Source: Didymodactylos carnosus (Eukaryota > Rotifera > Eurotatoria > Philodinida > Philodinidae). Taken from it: a DNA stretch of 54,595 nucleotides. Each line of letters begins with the position of its first letter. Positions within the stretch are counted from its first letter, which is position 1. Under the pieces are notes generated by a model that was not told where the DNA came from, ran no database searches, and saw only the letters and a list, made by a program, of their open reading frames with translations. A program made the position numbers and the translations under genes. Positions 12,569 to 26,049 of the stretch are shown piece by piece. The stretch is taken from contig CAJNOQ010000333.1 in assembly GCA_905250885.1 (NCBI GenBank), positions 1 through 54,595 on the forward strand, written 5' to 3'.

Positions 12569-13984
12569 ATGTGGTATACAAACGAAAGAGAAGAGAGGAC
12601 AGAACGTTGAATAAAGTAAGTTATGAAGTAAAGATTTTAATCTTTCTCCTCTTGATTTAAAAGATGATTTTTTTTCTTAACGTGAGTGCTTTATTGAACA
12701 ATGCAGTTTTTCACAAAGATGATTACTTGAGATAGTGTAAGTATCTTCTTTAAAACTCAATTCTATCTAAAATTTTTCAAAAGTATTCATCTATTAAAAA
12801 CAAAACGATTATTTCATGAAGTAGCATAACATTTTTTTCTCTTTTATTTAATGTCATATTCAATTTTTTTTCCAATGTATATATTGTTTTAACACTAAAT
12901 GTGTTAAATAAATTGACCCATTCATTATGGGATTCTGAAACGATAAAATAATTTTTTCTTCTTTTATGTCTCGAAGGGGTCTTAACGTGAAACATATTAA
13001 CCCATTTGATTTATATTTTAAAAATTTGTTAATGAAGGTGTTTCATTGATGAAAAATGACTAAATATTGCGTATCATCGTTATCATCGTCGTCTTTATAT
13101 CAAGCATACTCATCTATTGTTTTTTTTCTCTTCTCTATTTTCTTTAGATGACAGATATGGACAATGTATAATTATCATGTTTTTTTTTTTCATTAAAATA
13201 TATTGTATTATCTATTAATTAATAATGGTCGTTGTTGTTGGCGATGTTCATTAAATAGATACTGACCCGATTTTATATTTTATTAAATAAATACACATAC
13301 ATACACAAGAAAAACTCAAAGAAAAAGAGTAAGTTGATCATATTGTAAAAGTACTTCACTCATCAAATAAATTCTCCTGTGAATTTACATAAAACAGGAT
13401 AAAGAGAGAGAGAGAGAGATAAGTTTGACAATAATCTCTCTGTATGATACAGAGATGTAAGTAAAATCGGGCTATTCTACTATAAAATTATAAGCATACT
13501 TAGAGATGTCACTTTTAAGTTCGAAGTACCATCGATAGGATATAGAGGATGAAATAAACAAAATTTTTATATAAATCACACACCTATATGTGTGACGAAC
13601 GAAATGAAAGTACATATTTCGAGCTGGAGTTAAGTTCAATCATATGATATTATTTCGTGTTTCAATTATCAGAATTATACAACCGCTTATCAATTTCACT
13701 TCACCAAGTTAATTCGTTTCATTGTTCTACAAGAGAAAAAAAAAAAGTGTCGTAATTTAATCTAGTGAATCAAATTTTTTCAATTTTTTTTATTTTATTT
13801 CAATTGTATGTTGTGTATATGTGTGTGTGTAGACGAAAAGTATCCAATTTTGTACTCGTTTTATTCGCATGTCACCATATATAAATATCTACTATTGAAA
13901 AAATTAAACTTTTTCTGTATTTTGTTGATACTGCATCGTTTACAAAACAGAAGAGAAGATTATATTCGATTGAGAGACAGACAT

Positions 13985-14004
13985 AAAGAAAGAAAGAAAG
14001 AAAG
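13985..14004. repeat. (AAAG)n microsatellite
   Basis: Five tandem AAAG-type units inside the gene desert. Confidence 0.85.
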
Positions 14005-17000
14005 AGTAAAGTCGGCAAAATAATCTTAACAGAATGACTAGATTATACAGTTCACAATCTCATTTTCTATTATTCGATTAAAAATTTTTTATATATATTA
14101 TGCTGATCAATTTCAATATAATATGTACAATTATTTAGTCATGAAACGCATTTTTCTCGTTTTGTCTTATTCTGTGAAGAAAAAAAAAAAAAATTCTCAT
14201 ATTTAAAAGACTAGACGTTATGTTATTCTAACCAAACCAATAACAACAAGAGAAGTAAAATTAAGAGTGTTAATTTATTTTCTACATGCAATATGTATGC
14301 TAATGAAAGTAATTATAATAGTATGACTACTAAACGGAAATGAACAGAGAATTTATGAGAACCATTTGCACATTTCTCATTTGTTTGTTCATGATGTACA
14401 GAGAGGAAGAGGAAACAGTGAAAAGAAACATCACTACTACATGTAAGGTAAAGAAAAAAAAAAAAGAAAAGAACAAGAGGATGTGAGTATTGAGTTAATC
14501 ATTTTTACACATTCAACAAAATAACAACATAACAATACAATAATAATTAATGCCAATTTTTAATAGGCAGATACTTCCATTTAATTAACATCATATTTTA
14601 TAAAGTGCATAAAAATAAGTGATGAATAGTTAGTCTCCTACGGTTATAATCATACGTCTCACATTTTTTTGATACCAAATTTTTCAATTTCAATTGCTCA
14701 TTTTTTAATATTTGATTAGACTAAACTGCTTCTATGATATTGAATTTATGTCAATCTTATCAATATATATGTGCTATAAATTTTCTTTTTTTAAGAACAA
14801 TTTCTGTAGCCCTTTAACATTTTCTTATGTTTGTATAGTCAAATTTTAGTAATCATTGTGAAATGAAAAAAAATTTGAAGAACATCAATGACGTAATCGT
14901 ATCAAAAATTTTTCTTTAATTAAAAAATAAAAAAAAATTGGATAAAAAAATTTTAAAAATACTTTTGTAGAAAATATATCAAGTATATTTGACACTCGAT
15001 ACGATTGTACAATACGTACAGTGATTTGTGTGTATGTGTGTGTGTGACAACATAAGGACAATTTAACCAATATATATTTCAAGTATCACACGTGTACATG
15101 ATTAAAATATCAAGTTTTGAGGACGAAAGAAATGATTATTTCTAATACGAATGATATTTTTCCCATTTAGGACTATATATTTTTTTTTCACTTACTCTAC
15201 AGAAATTTCAAGGTTTATACTCTTGAAGATATACGTCTCGTTTAATCCAATATATTTTTTTTCATGATCACGTTTCCCTTTAGTTGAATTAGTGAGTTAT
15301 TTTTATTCTCTAAGAAAACTTTGTATGTATGTGTATGTGTATATGTTGTTCAGTATACTTAAATATGACAACAATAAAAAATTTATTTTAAGTATTAATT
15401 AGACCAATTAGTCGGCCCTTTCTATTGCGTGTTCATACTAAAAGTGAACCTGTGATTATTATAATTACTACTACTACCATCATTCGGTGTTCCATTGATT
15501 AATGTCGATGATTTACTAATTGTATCATAAGTGTAAAAAAATATAGTATCGTACAGTTGTGTATGTGTGTGTGTGTGTATGTCTGAATGTGCTCAAGAAA
15601 AGATAAGTGTCACTAAACAGTCAATCAAGATAAGTGAGACAGAAGGAGAACAATAGTATGACTGTGAATGTACATTTTTAGTCTTTCACGATTGCATCAC
15701 AATAGAAAGAAGGATATCTCTTGAAAATATATTGTTGTCAAAATATATCAGCAGCAACACAATGAAACGTAAGAGACTCTCAATAGGCAGAGAAGAACAT
15801 TTTTAATTTTGCAAAAAGATAGTGAATGAATTACAATTGTAACTTTCATATTGTAAGTATATGATTGGTTAGGACAAGACAGATATCTTGCCATCCTGAT
15901 GACATATTTAATTTTCAGCATAAGTATAGTAATAATTACGTTGTAGATTTTTTTTCTTCACTTTAAGCATTTCTGTTGTCACGTCTAATTAAAATGCCCT
16001 TGCATTTAGGTATTATCTTTCTAAAAAGATTAATAAAACGAGTCATTAATTAATATGACGAATACACGGAAATCGTTTGTTTCCACCTGTATAAAACGAA
16101 AATAATTGTGTATTTTTGTTTGTATTTGGGTATAATATTTTCTTTTTTCTATTGTAGACAGATAATATCACATCAGTGATTAAATTGGGCGAAACAAATT
16201 CATTTTTCAATTAGATTATTAGTTGATTTCCAGCTGTTCTACTCATTTCTTTTACTACATAGGACTTTCTTATTCTTACCGTTAAAAAACACTTTAAAGA
16301 AGGAGAAGAAAGAAGAAAAACGATATCAGAAACACAATGTTATCTTTCATGTCAGACAACACAATAATAGTCCATAATGTCAGCTAACACGAGTGAAAAA
16401 TTAATATACAAAAATTCACTAAATCTTGTAGATCAAGGTTCGAAACACAGTTTCAAGAGAGATCATTATACGATGAATGAAATGATTTTTTCCTGTGCGA
16501 TAGAGTACACTGAAGAGAATATATATCAGAAAATAACATTTTTTTCACTGTACACTGATAAAATAGCGCCCTAAAATCCAACTATGTTCATATAAAAATT
16601 GATCAATGACCAGTCACTCAAAACTATTAACTTTCTCACTATTTCTATTAACTAGCATTATTTCGTGTCTACACACACATAAGCTGTTCATTGTTCCCAT
16701 CACACATTTCTATTTTTATTACATTCATCCAATTACTCTGTACAAATATCGTTTCTCAAATTGGCATCATTACTGACCATTGGATAGATAGTATTACGTA
16801 TATAAACTTCTTTTTTTTTTTGCTTCTCTTGAGTCTAATTCTACAAATATATGAAAGCAGATTTTTCTTATCTATAAAAAAAACTTCATATTACGTGTTA
16901 AACAATTTTCTATATGATGAACTCTTCTTATGGCTATTGTCAGTAAATTAACATATTTTCTCTTTCCTTCTATCCGTCGCAGCAGACAGTTTTATCTTTT

Positions 17001-19661
17001 GCTCTCTCTCTCTCTTCGTAAATTTTTTGGATTACCAGATAAAGATATAGTCTAAAAAAACATCTCTCTCGATATTGCCGGTAGGTTATTGATTTAAGAA
17101 ATATTTCTTTTTTTTTATTATTATGACTAGAAAACTTGTTACAACAGCGTGTGTATATGTGTGTTTATATATATATATGTAAACAATATTTCATTTTTTC
17201 TATGACAATAACCGTAATCGTTCAATTAACTCGATAAGCTTGTACAACATACTTATCATCTTCTATAGAGAGAGTTTAATTTATAAGGCATTATACTTAA
17301 AAATAAATTTTCGAATACTAATCATAAGATGATCACCATAATAGTTTATATCACAAGGCAACAAGTATAATAAATCTAAAAAGATGAAAAAGTACATGAG
17401 AAAATGTGTGACAGAGTCAAGACTTTTCATTTTTATCAGTAATTGCACAAATAATGTTCAACATTCTGTTAATATTGATTATCACTTTGACAATTCGAGC
17501 AAAAACCTCTAATACTTTGAAAAGCAGTAGTTTCTATTTAATAGTTTGATTGAGAATAAAAGAGATGAGAATGTGCTACGATCAGAAATTTGTAATACAC
17601 GCTCATATTACAAGACATCAGAATCAATTAATAAAGCCTAATGAGAGAAAAAATTTGTTTTTCTATGTAATAATCTGTGAAAAATGTTTACTGACAACTT
17701 AAATGTCTAAGTGATCTCAATTTTTGATTTGACTATGTTATCTCGACTATAGAATATTTGTATTTTGTAATCGAGAGTAAGTGTTTATCTATAAAATATA
17801 GAATTACATAAGGCTTTCACTCTTCAATTATTAATCAATCTTAATTGAATGAAATCAATTTGAATAAAGAGAAGAAATCTTAAACATTCTATTTTCTTTT
17901 TTCATAAGAAGAAGGTATACGAGTTTAGTAAGTGTATAGATATTGTTGTTGTTGTTTTTTAATATTGTTTTTAATCAAAATCAATTTTAAAAATTGATCT
18001 ATTTTTCATTAGTTTCTGTTAAAATAATCATAATAAATAGTTAAAATTAATTTTTTTTTTCCGACGTTTGATCAATATATAGAGGCCGTAAGCGAAATAT
18101 AATTTTATATTTTGAAAGTCGTTAAATAATTAAAAAACATTATTTTATCAGCTGATAGTCTCAAATGGGAAAAATAGAGAGTATTATACATTAAACAAGG
18201 TTATTGTCAAATAATTTTCAATTTTCAACTATATATAACTGTGTCAAAATGCAAATAGTGCACTACTCTACGTAATGAAGAGAAAAAGAGAGAAAGAGAG
18301 AGAGAGAGAGAAACTGACACAATCGCGACGTATAATTTATTACATAGAAAAACAGCAGTAGAAAAAAAAAATGAGATAACATTGCGTAATCTATATATAT
18401 ATTCGGGAAATAAATCGTGATTTAATCAGTGAGTGATTAGCATTTATCATTTTTTGTCGTTCGTTGGTTGATGTTCGTCAAATCATTTCAGGTAAAGAGA
18501 ATGTCTAACAATTTTTCGGGAATATTGAGCCATTAGCAAGAATTATTATTGGTATATTTTACTGATACGTTGGTAATCGTTAATGATTCTATTAGCGTAT
18601 TGTACATATCATCATTTCACGTAATCTTGTCAGCAATAAGAATAACATTAAAGTGTCCATGTTTGATAAACATATTAGTATATTCTTTTTCTCTCATTTG
18701 AATTTGTTGTGTCAGTTTTTAACCTTGAATAATCACATTAGAACATATAATGCTGCTAACCCACTGATAAACATATACTACGTGCACTTAATAGATGTAA
18801 AGACACGCGTTCATTCGGTCAATAAATAGAGGAAAAGAAAAATAGAAAAAAAAACTGAATAACAACAAAAAAGAAATGTTCAAACATATGGACAATGATG
18901 ATAGTTCTTTTCTTTTCTCTTATTTGAAAAAATTGATGATAAACAGACGCTCAATATATATATATACACACACATACACATACATATACATAAATTACCT
19001 AGATTTTAAGTAGAAGTTAAAATGAAAGTATTGAATATGGTGGTATGTAGGTAAATAGATTATACTCTGATAAATAAAAATAAAATGATATTTTTCAGAA
19101 AAATCATGTTACTTGAGAAGAAAATTTAAAAATATCAATCTTATGAAATCAAGTAAAAAGATTTTCCTATTGATTGATCGTATAATATTGAAGAAAATTA
19201 TTTGTATACACTTCAAATAAAATAAAAAATTTATCATCTATTGACAGGTTTTGTGAAAAATTTTAACAAAAAAATCGAATATTAGATAAACATTTTGAAG
19301 TTGTACAGCATTTTGGTTAGTCTACTTCAACACTTTCTGTCTTCTCTCTAATACTTTCTTTTTCTTCTTCTTCTTCTTTTTTTTTTTTATGTAATGGTCA
19401 GTTATGAACGGAAAAAGAATTGTCATCATACTTTTCCGTTTTGTTTATATTTTTTTTTACAGAAAAGCTCTATCTTTAATTAGTCTTATTTTACAATTTA
19501 TCTCTTCTCTTCTATATTCTTGATTTGATCTAACTATGCAGAAAAAGAAGATGATGATATTGATGATGATTGTCAACGATGACCCTGTCACTCAAAAACG
19601 AAATAAAATATAAATTTTTATTCCTAAATATATTATTATAATGGTGACTTACGCAAACAAA

Positions 19662-19663
<2 letters not shown>

Positions 19664-19693
<30 letters not shown>
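19664..19693. repeat. (GA)n microsatellite
   Basis: About fifteen uninterrupted GA units in the last part of the desert, upstream of the LRR gene. Confidence 0.9.
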
Positions 19694-19696
<3 letters not shown>

Positions 19697-20100
19697 GAGA
19701 AGAAAAAAAAGTTTTTTTTTTACTCTCATATACAAAAAACATCACATTTTTAGGGAAGGAAGAGGAGGGCGTTTGATTCCTAGAAGGGAGGAGTAAAAAA
19801 AGAAGTTACGAAATATGGGCAGGATTTTTAATCAGGCATGTATAAAGAAAGAAGAAGTTTGTTCTAGCGGAATAAATTCAAGTTGATAAATGTCATTTCA
19901 CGTTCAAGGAAAGTTCTCTCATGCTTTTGAATGTTTAATTCGCTGTGAAGCCAGGCAATGATGTTTTTTTTACATTAATTTAGCTAATTTATCATTTATT
20001 ACACGAATAACTACCTCTTTCAGGTATTTGTTTAAGAACGACTCTATTGGTAGAATCTGTTTTCATAATTTGATGTTGTCACGTTTCAATTTACATACTT

Positions 20101-20152
20101 TCTATTTCCTTCTCACTTTTCTTTTTTAGATCATAAACTCGTAAATAATATC
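20101..20152 (+). promoter_or_regulatory. Splice acceptor and 23-nt leader before LRR gene start
   Basis: A long pyrimidine tract (TTCCTTCTCACTTTTCTTTTTT) ends in AG at 20128-20129, leaving 23 nt before the ATG at 20153. This implies a 5' UTR intron or a trans-splicing (spliced-leader) acceptor. The same layout occurs in front of five other genes in the window. Confidence 0.6.
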
Positions 20153-21195
20153 ATGTCATCATCGTTATCTCATATAATATCGTATCGTTTAAAATTAACA
20201 TTTTACTATTATCGTTGGTCTATTAGTCAATTTTTACCACATATACGTATTCATTCATCATTACAAATTCGACGATCATTAAACTTGAAATATTTTTTTT
20301 TCATTTATTTTTTCATTCAAATTTCATTTATACTCTCGTTTACATCAACTTGTCCAATTCCATTTGCTTTACAAACAAAATGTCGATGTGCTATTCAAGA
20401 AACAGGCACCGTTTATATTTATTGTGCAAGAAAACAACTAACACAAATACCACATTTCAATAACAGTATGTCTATTTTTTTATTTGTTTAAAGTGAAAAA
20501 ATCTAAATAGAGTTTTGTACAAAATTATAGAAACAATTTGTGTTTTCTAATGTTTTTAGCTCGATTATTATAGACAAAACAAATCTGAAACATCTCATTT
20601 TATCTAACAAAGTTTAATCTATTACTCTCTACGACTGACAGTTATAGTTCCGATTGAACCCATGGGCTGATTTTCTTACGAGGAATAGTTCCCAACTGTC
20701 CAGTCGTTTTCGAGCCGAAATCTAGTGGACTATAGGTAGTCGACCATGCTGATTCCGAATATTAACATAAGACGGGCTGATACGTCTCCAGAGACTGGTT
20801 TTCTGGAAAACCAGTTTTTCAGAAACTCTAAAAAATAACCAGAATCTTTCTTAATGAGGCATAATTGTAGCCCATACATTTCTGATTAAAATGAGACATC
20901 TCCCAGCTCCACACAATCTTTCTTTACAAAGTTATAGAATTTACAAGAAAAGCCCTAAATGTTCATTCCGCTCAAAGCCGCAGAAATAGGGAAAAAATTA
21001 ATTTAGGGCTTTTCTTGTACATTCTATAACTTTGCAAAAAAATGTCGTGTAGAGCTGAGAGATGTCTTATTCTAATCAGAAATGTGCGGGCTACAATCAT
21101 GCTTCATTAAGAAAGGATTTGGTTATTTTTTAAAGTTTCTGAAAAGCTGGTTTTCCAGAAAACCAGTCTCTGAAAGCGTATTAGCCCGTCTCATA

Positions 21196-21230
<35 letters not shown>

Positions 21231-24200
21231 GAAATCAGCATGGTTGACTACCTATAGTCCACTAGGTTTCGGTTCGAAAGCGATTGGACAGTTGGGAACG
21301 TCCCCTCGTTAGAATTCTATTTTTCTAGAGATTTTATATCAGTAAATTTTAATGAGATTTACAGACACAACACTCATGATTGAAAACTCTTTAAAATCAC
21401 TTTCGAGTGTGTTTTGACTATGACAATCAAGCAAAAAAAAGAAAAATGTTAGAAAAAAATCATTTCTATACATTTTGTATAGGATTTGTATAGGATCCAT
21501 TTAGCAGAGATAATGATGAATATTATCTTAAGATTAATTATTTATTTCAAATAAAACACAGACATTCTTCTAATGTAATACTAATTTTTCTCTCTCTGTG
21601 TTTAAGGCAATATAATATTTGATGAATTAGTATTATCTGGTAATCGTATTCAAATTGTACATTCAAATGCTTTTTCGGGTTTAAAATTACGTAAATTAGA
21701 ATTACATTCAAATCCACTTGTTAAACTTGAATCAAATGCATTTGTTGATTTAGCCAATTATTTAGAAGAATTAATTTTATCTTCTACTGTTTCATCAAAT
21801 AGTGATTATGATTTAAAAACGACACAATTTATACAAATTTTAGAAGAATTACCAAATTTAAAACGTTTATCAATACGTTCATTTGATTTATCTGATTTTT
21901 CATCTTCTAAATCTTTAATGTTAGTAAATAGTGCAAAAAAATTAACACAATTATCATTACAATCATGTGGAATAAAAACAATTGAAAATAAATTAAGATT
22001 TATACAATTATTTCCAAATATTGAACGATTAGATTTATCGGGAAATTATTTAGAAATATTTGATATTCATCTTTATTTAAATTTAAAAAAATTAAAAATA
22101 TTAATATTATCAAAAAATAAAATTAAACATTTAAATACTGAACATTTTCAACAATTACCACAACAATCTATTCAAATATCATCATCATCATTACAAGAAT
22201 TAGATTTATCCTATAATGGTAAGAATAATGTGTCTATCTAACAATATGTCTTTATTTTTCGTTTTATTTTTGTTTTTGTTTAGGTATTGAAACAATTGAT
22301 GAATATATATTTGAAGTATTTTCATCTAATTTAGAAATATTAAATTTAAGAAATAATGAATTATCAACCGAAAAACATTTAACATTTTTAACACATTTAT
22401 ATCAATTAAAAGAATTTCTATTAGATTATAATAGAATTGGTCAGTATATATTGATAATTTAATATATATATATTTTTTTCAATTAAAATTTGAAATAAAT
22501 ATATTATCTATTTCTTTTTATTTTTAGAATATTTAAATGATTTATATTTACCTCCAACATTAAAAGTATTATCATTAAAAAATAATCGTTTACAAAAAAT
22601 TGATATTCAAACATTGACAACAAATTTAATTCAATTAGAAAAATTATATTTATCATCAAATTATTTACAAGAATGGTCTATTTCATCGACACAAATATTT
22701 CAATCACTTGAATTATTAGAATTAGATCGAAATCAATTAAAATTTCAAACATGTACATTTAATGGTTTTCCAAAATTAAAACAATTAAATTTAGATGGAA
22801 ATTTATTAGATGGAAATATTAATGAACAAATATTTTCACAATTACAAACTCTTGAACGTTTACAATTAAGAGATAATAATGTAAAAGATATTCATAGACA
22901 AGCATTTCAATTTACACGATTACAATTACTAGGTAAGACATAATATATTGACTAATGATTCAATAATATTAGTAGAAATCCTTTGATTTTTTATTATTTT
23001 CTTCTTTTTTTTGTTTCAGATTTACGTAATAATTCATTATCATCTATTCCACTCTTGATTACTTTAAATGATACATTACAAACATTATTATTACGTCGTA
23101 ATCGTCTATGTACATTGAATTATTCAACATTAAAATATTATACTCAATTGGCAACAATTGAATTAGATCAAAATCCTCTTCATTGTGATTGTCGAATGAA
23201 AAATATTGGAAAATGGTTTAGAACAGCAAATAAATTTAAAGAATCAACGGGAAAATGTGAATCACCACCATCAAAACAAAGTATTAATTTAATTGATTTA
23301 AATAATAAAGAATTAATATGTTTGACACCAGATCAAACAACTTCACAATGTCAATATTTGAATGAACAAGATATTGGAAAAGAGTCAGATGTAGAAGATG
23401 AAGAAGAACAGACAACAACAACAACAACAAAGAAGATAAAAATTCCTGAGATCGATAAAACACTACTCACCATCACAGATAACAAAAATGTTGAACTACC
23501 GTAAATAGAGAAAAAAAAAATGAGAAATTTTTCTCACATTACTTTTTTTATTTTAAATTTTAGTGATGCACGGCAACAAATTATGCCATCTACTACTATC
23601 TCTACTACAACATCAACATTGACAAGTACACTTTTATCTATAAATAGTCCTATAGTATCACCGACCGCCTCCGTTATAATTCCAGACGATGAACTTCTTC
23701 CAATTCGTATTAATGAATTAAACATTATACCTGATTTATCATTACATTCTATATTTGTTCAATGGCAACTTCTACCTGCATTTTTAAATGATTTATTAGT
23801 AGAACAACGCGATTATTTATTTTCCTATTTAAAACGTCAAGGTATTCAAGGTTTTAAAGTCAGTATTAGCCTAGAAAAATCATCTCAAAACTATAGACTA
23901 AGTGAACTTCTTTCACCATTATTACGAAATTATACATTTTACGATTATCAATTAAACAATGATCAACAATATGAACTATGTGTTATTTTATTGAAACAAA
24001 CAAGTTATGAGAAACATTGTAAACAGATTAAACAACAATCAAGAAAAATGATTAATGATAATGTTCAACATGAAACACCACCATCATCTCCACTTATTCA
24101 CTCGGAAAGACAACAAGGTAACATTTCTATTATTTAATATTGATAGTAAAATATACATAGTCTTTTTTTCTCTCATTTTAGATTCATTTATTCCTCTCAA

Positions 24201-24832
24201 AAGTAGTCGACCATTATCGTCAACTTGGTATTTAACTGAACCGACTCGAAGTATATTGCTCGGTTCAATATTCGGTATTTTATTTGTTCTTATTCTCATA
24301 ACATTAGTTGTTTTATTACTAACACGTTGTTCAAATTTACTACATCGTCGTAATTCATCTCACGCTTCACATCAAGATACAAAAAGTGAAACATTACTTG
24401 TACGACCAACACTCTCATCAACGTGTGGTACATGGAATCATCATCATAGACCATTGAGTTATCAAACACCACAACAATTTAGTAGTCTATCAACACATTG
24501 CACATGTTCATCCTATGTACATCCAAGTTATACTAGTTCAGGTAAGAAAATAATTAATTTTTAATCCTAAACATATCGATATTAGGCTCTTGTTTTTTTC
24601 TCTTCTAGGTAGCGGTGGTTTAGGCAACTGTCCCGGTGGGAATTATCATATTTATCAAGAAATTAATGACGATTATTCAGCTGCTATGTTAGGCCGCCAT
24701 TTATCACCATCTTCGTCATCTTCTGGCGCTTCATCATCATCGGGAGGTATTCATCGGCACCATCCTCGAACTTCAACATGTGCTCTAGGCGAATATTTAC
24801 ATCATAATCATCATAATAGGACGTGTTGTTTA

Positions 24833-24868
<36 letters not shown>

Positions 24869-24958
24869 TTAAATCAGGAACGTAATTTAACACCAACATC
24901 GACTATATCAGAACAATGTCCTCTTTGTTCAAGGCAAGCATTAAGTGTATTAGTGTGA
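20153..24958 (+). CDS. Single-pass leucine-rich-repeat membrane protein, 8 exons, 1076 aa
   Basis: Exons 20153-20465, 21607-22218, 22284-22439, 22528-22932, 23020-23500, 23564-24117, 24182-24541 and 24609-24958 join in frame; every intron is GT-AG. After an N-terminal hydrophobic segment (about residues 48-64, signal peptide or anchor) comes a Cys-rich LRR N-cap (CPIPFALQTKCRC). About fifteen leucine-rich repeats follow (for example LERLDLSGNYL, LLELDRNQL, LQLRDNN), then an LRR C-cap (NPLHCDCRMKNIGKWF). Next are a Thr-rich stalk, an FN3-like region (SIFVQWQLLP) and one transmembrane helix (SILLGSIFGILFVLILITLV). The cytoplasmic tail is Ser/His/Cys-rich with a run of 12 Asn. This fits cell-surface adhesion or receptor LRR proteins; the ligand and exact orthologue are unknown. 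Intron 1 hosts a fold-back element. It is tail-to-tail with NAA30. Confidence 0.9.
20670..21322. mobile_element. 650-bp fold-back element (family FB1) in LRR intron 1
   Basis: Almost the whole element is one imperfect palindrome. The left arm starts TTTTCTTACGAGGAATAGTT and the right arm ends with its diverged complement (..AACGTCCCCTCGTTAGAA). Arms of roughly 300 bp share blocks such as CTAGTGGACTATAGGTAGTC, GGTTTTCTGGAAAACCAG and AAGCCCTAAAT. The centre is at about 20990. An (AT)n run at 21199-21228 interrupts the right arm. There is no coding sequence, so it is non-autonomous. A single related arm occurs at 37195-37488 in the CCP5-like gene. No clear target duplication was found. Confidence 0.85.
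24833..24868. repeat. (AAT)n repeat encoding poly-Asn in LRR exon 8
   Basis: An in-frame trinucleotide run encodes 12 consecutive Asn in the cytoplasmic tail, preceded by His/Asn-rich LHHNHHN. It is likely to vary in length between alleles. Confidence 0.85.
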
Positions 24959-25028
24959 AAGAATATATGTTTTTAGTTATTTTTTTTGTTTTTTTTCTAT
25001 TGTTGTTGTTTTTCTTTTCTCTATACAA

Positions 25029-25034
25029 AATAAA
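25029..25034 (+). terminator. Poly(A) signal of LRR gene
   Basis: AATAAA about 70 nt after the stop codon, in a T-rich 3' UTR. It lies in the 273-bp interval between the convergent LRR and NAA30 stop codons. Confidence 0.5.
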
Positions 25035-25151
25035 AAAATACTAAATGATATTTCAATTGATTTTACAAGATTCACAAAAGTAGGTGAATCGTAATATAAT
25101 GATTCATATTACACTATTTAACAAAGATTTTTTCATTTGTTTACATAATAG

Positions 25152-25157
25152 TTTATT
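25152..25157 (-). terminator. Poly(A) signal candidate of NAA30
   Basis: Minus-strand AATAAA (plus TTTATT) about 75 nt beyond the NAA30 stop. Another AATAAA overlaps the stop codon at 25231-25236. Confidence 0.4.
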
Positions 25158-25231
25158 TTCAAAGTAAATAACCAAAATAAAAAATTTAAAAACACACAAA
25201 CACAAAATTAATGTTTTGTTTTTTTTTTGTT

Positions 25232-26049
25232 TTATTTGAGCCATAATTTTAATCTATAAGCATCAACACCATTTAAATAGTATCTATATAATCTTTTTTC
25301 TCTTAAAAAACCTAAATTTTCATATAAGTTTAATGCTGCTTGATTTGTTACTTCTGCTTCCAAAACAATTTCATCACATCCTCGTTCCATCATTGTTTGT
25401 ATAGCCATACAGACGAGTTTTGATGCTATTTTTTTACGACGATATTCATTATTAACGGCTAACATGGCTATATAGCCACGACGTAAAATTTTCTTATGCA
25501 AATCTAATTTACAAACAATAGATCCAATTAATTCATTTTCATTATCATCTTGAGTAGATGATGGATTATTAGAATTCTAAAAAAATGACAAATTTTTTGT
25601 TGTTATAAAATATATAGTAAGATAGATGCTTAGAAAAAGTTTACTTCTGATTTTTTTGAACATAGAAAACATAATTCTGGCCAATTGTGAATAAAATATC
25701 GATAAGTATAAATAGAATAAGGTTCAGATAGTACACCACTGATTAATTTCATTATAGAAAGCATTTGTTCTTCAGATTTATATGAATGAAAATAAATATC
25801 TTGATCACAATTTTCATTAATTGTATCCAACGTAAAATGTTGTAAACGTGAAATTAATTCTTGTTCTTCTTCAATATTATTTTCATTTTGTGGTGATTGT
25901 GAAATAGAATGAGAATGAAGTGAATTTTCATGATGATCACAACATGAACAATTTGCTTCAGTAAAACCGTTTGTCATTGAATGTGGATCAAATTGTTGAT
26001 TTTCTTTATTTTCAGTACCATTTACTGATAACGAGGACGAAGACGACAT
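25232..26049 (-). CDS. NAA30: N-alpha-acetyltransferase 30, catalytic subunit of NatC
   Basis: Two exons on the minus strand, 26049-25645 and 25576-25232, separated by a 68-bp phase-0 GT-AG intron; 249 residues. NAA30 is the NatC catalytic subunit, acetylating N-termini such as Met-Leu, Met-Ile and Met-Phe on ribosome-associated nascent chains with its partners NAA35 and NAA38. The first ~90 residues are a disordered Ser/His/Glu-rich tail. The GNAT domain then matches NAA30 closely: [68 protein letters not shown] and the C-terminal [19 protein letters not shown]. The acetyl-CoA loop reads RRKKIA, where animal orthologues usually have RRNGIG, so both glycines are replaced. An acceptor lies 19 nt before the ATG. 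Confidence 0.95.

Larger units (their letters stand above)
4130..20127. other. 16-kb AT-rich gene desert
   Basis: On both strands I find no ORF with protein-like composition, no exon chain, no RT or transposase remnant and no tRNA fold. The region is T/A-rich with homopolymer runs and microsatellites listed separately. It ends at the splice acceptor in front of the LRR gene, so it may be that gene's 5' intron or outron, its regulatory landscape, or plain intergenic DNA. Short ORFs here (for example near 5017-5235, 8299-8484, 16691-16951) are hydrophobic T-rich translations expected by chance. Confidence 0.6.

Noticed and set aside
16691..16951. 86-codon hydrophobic ORF in the desert
   Set aside because: Phe/Leu/Ile-rich translation typical of T-rich DNA, with no acceptor, leader or homology.
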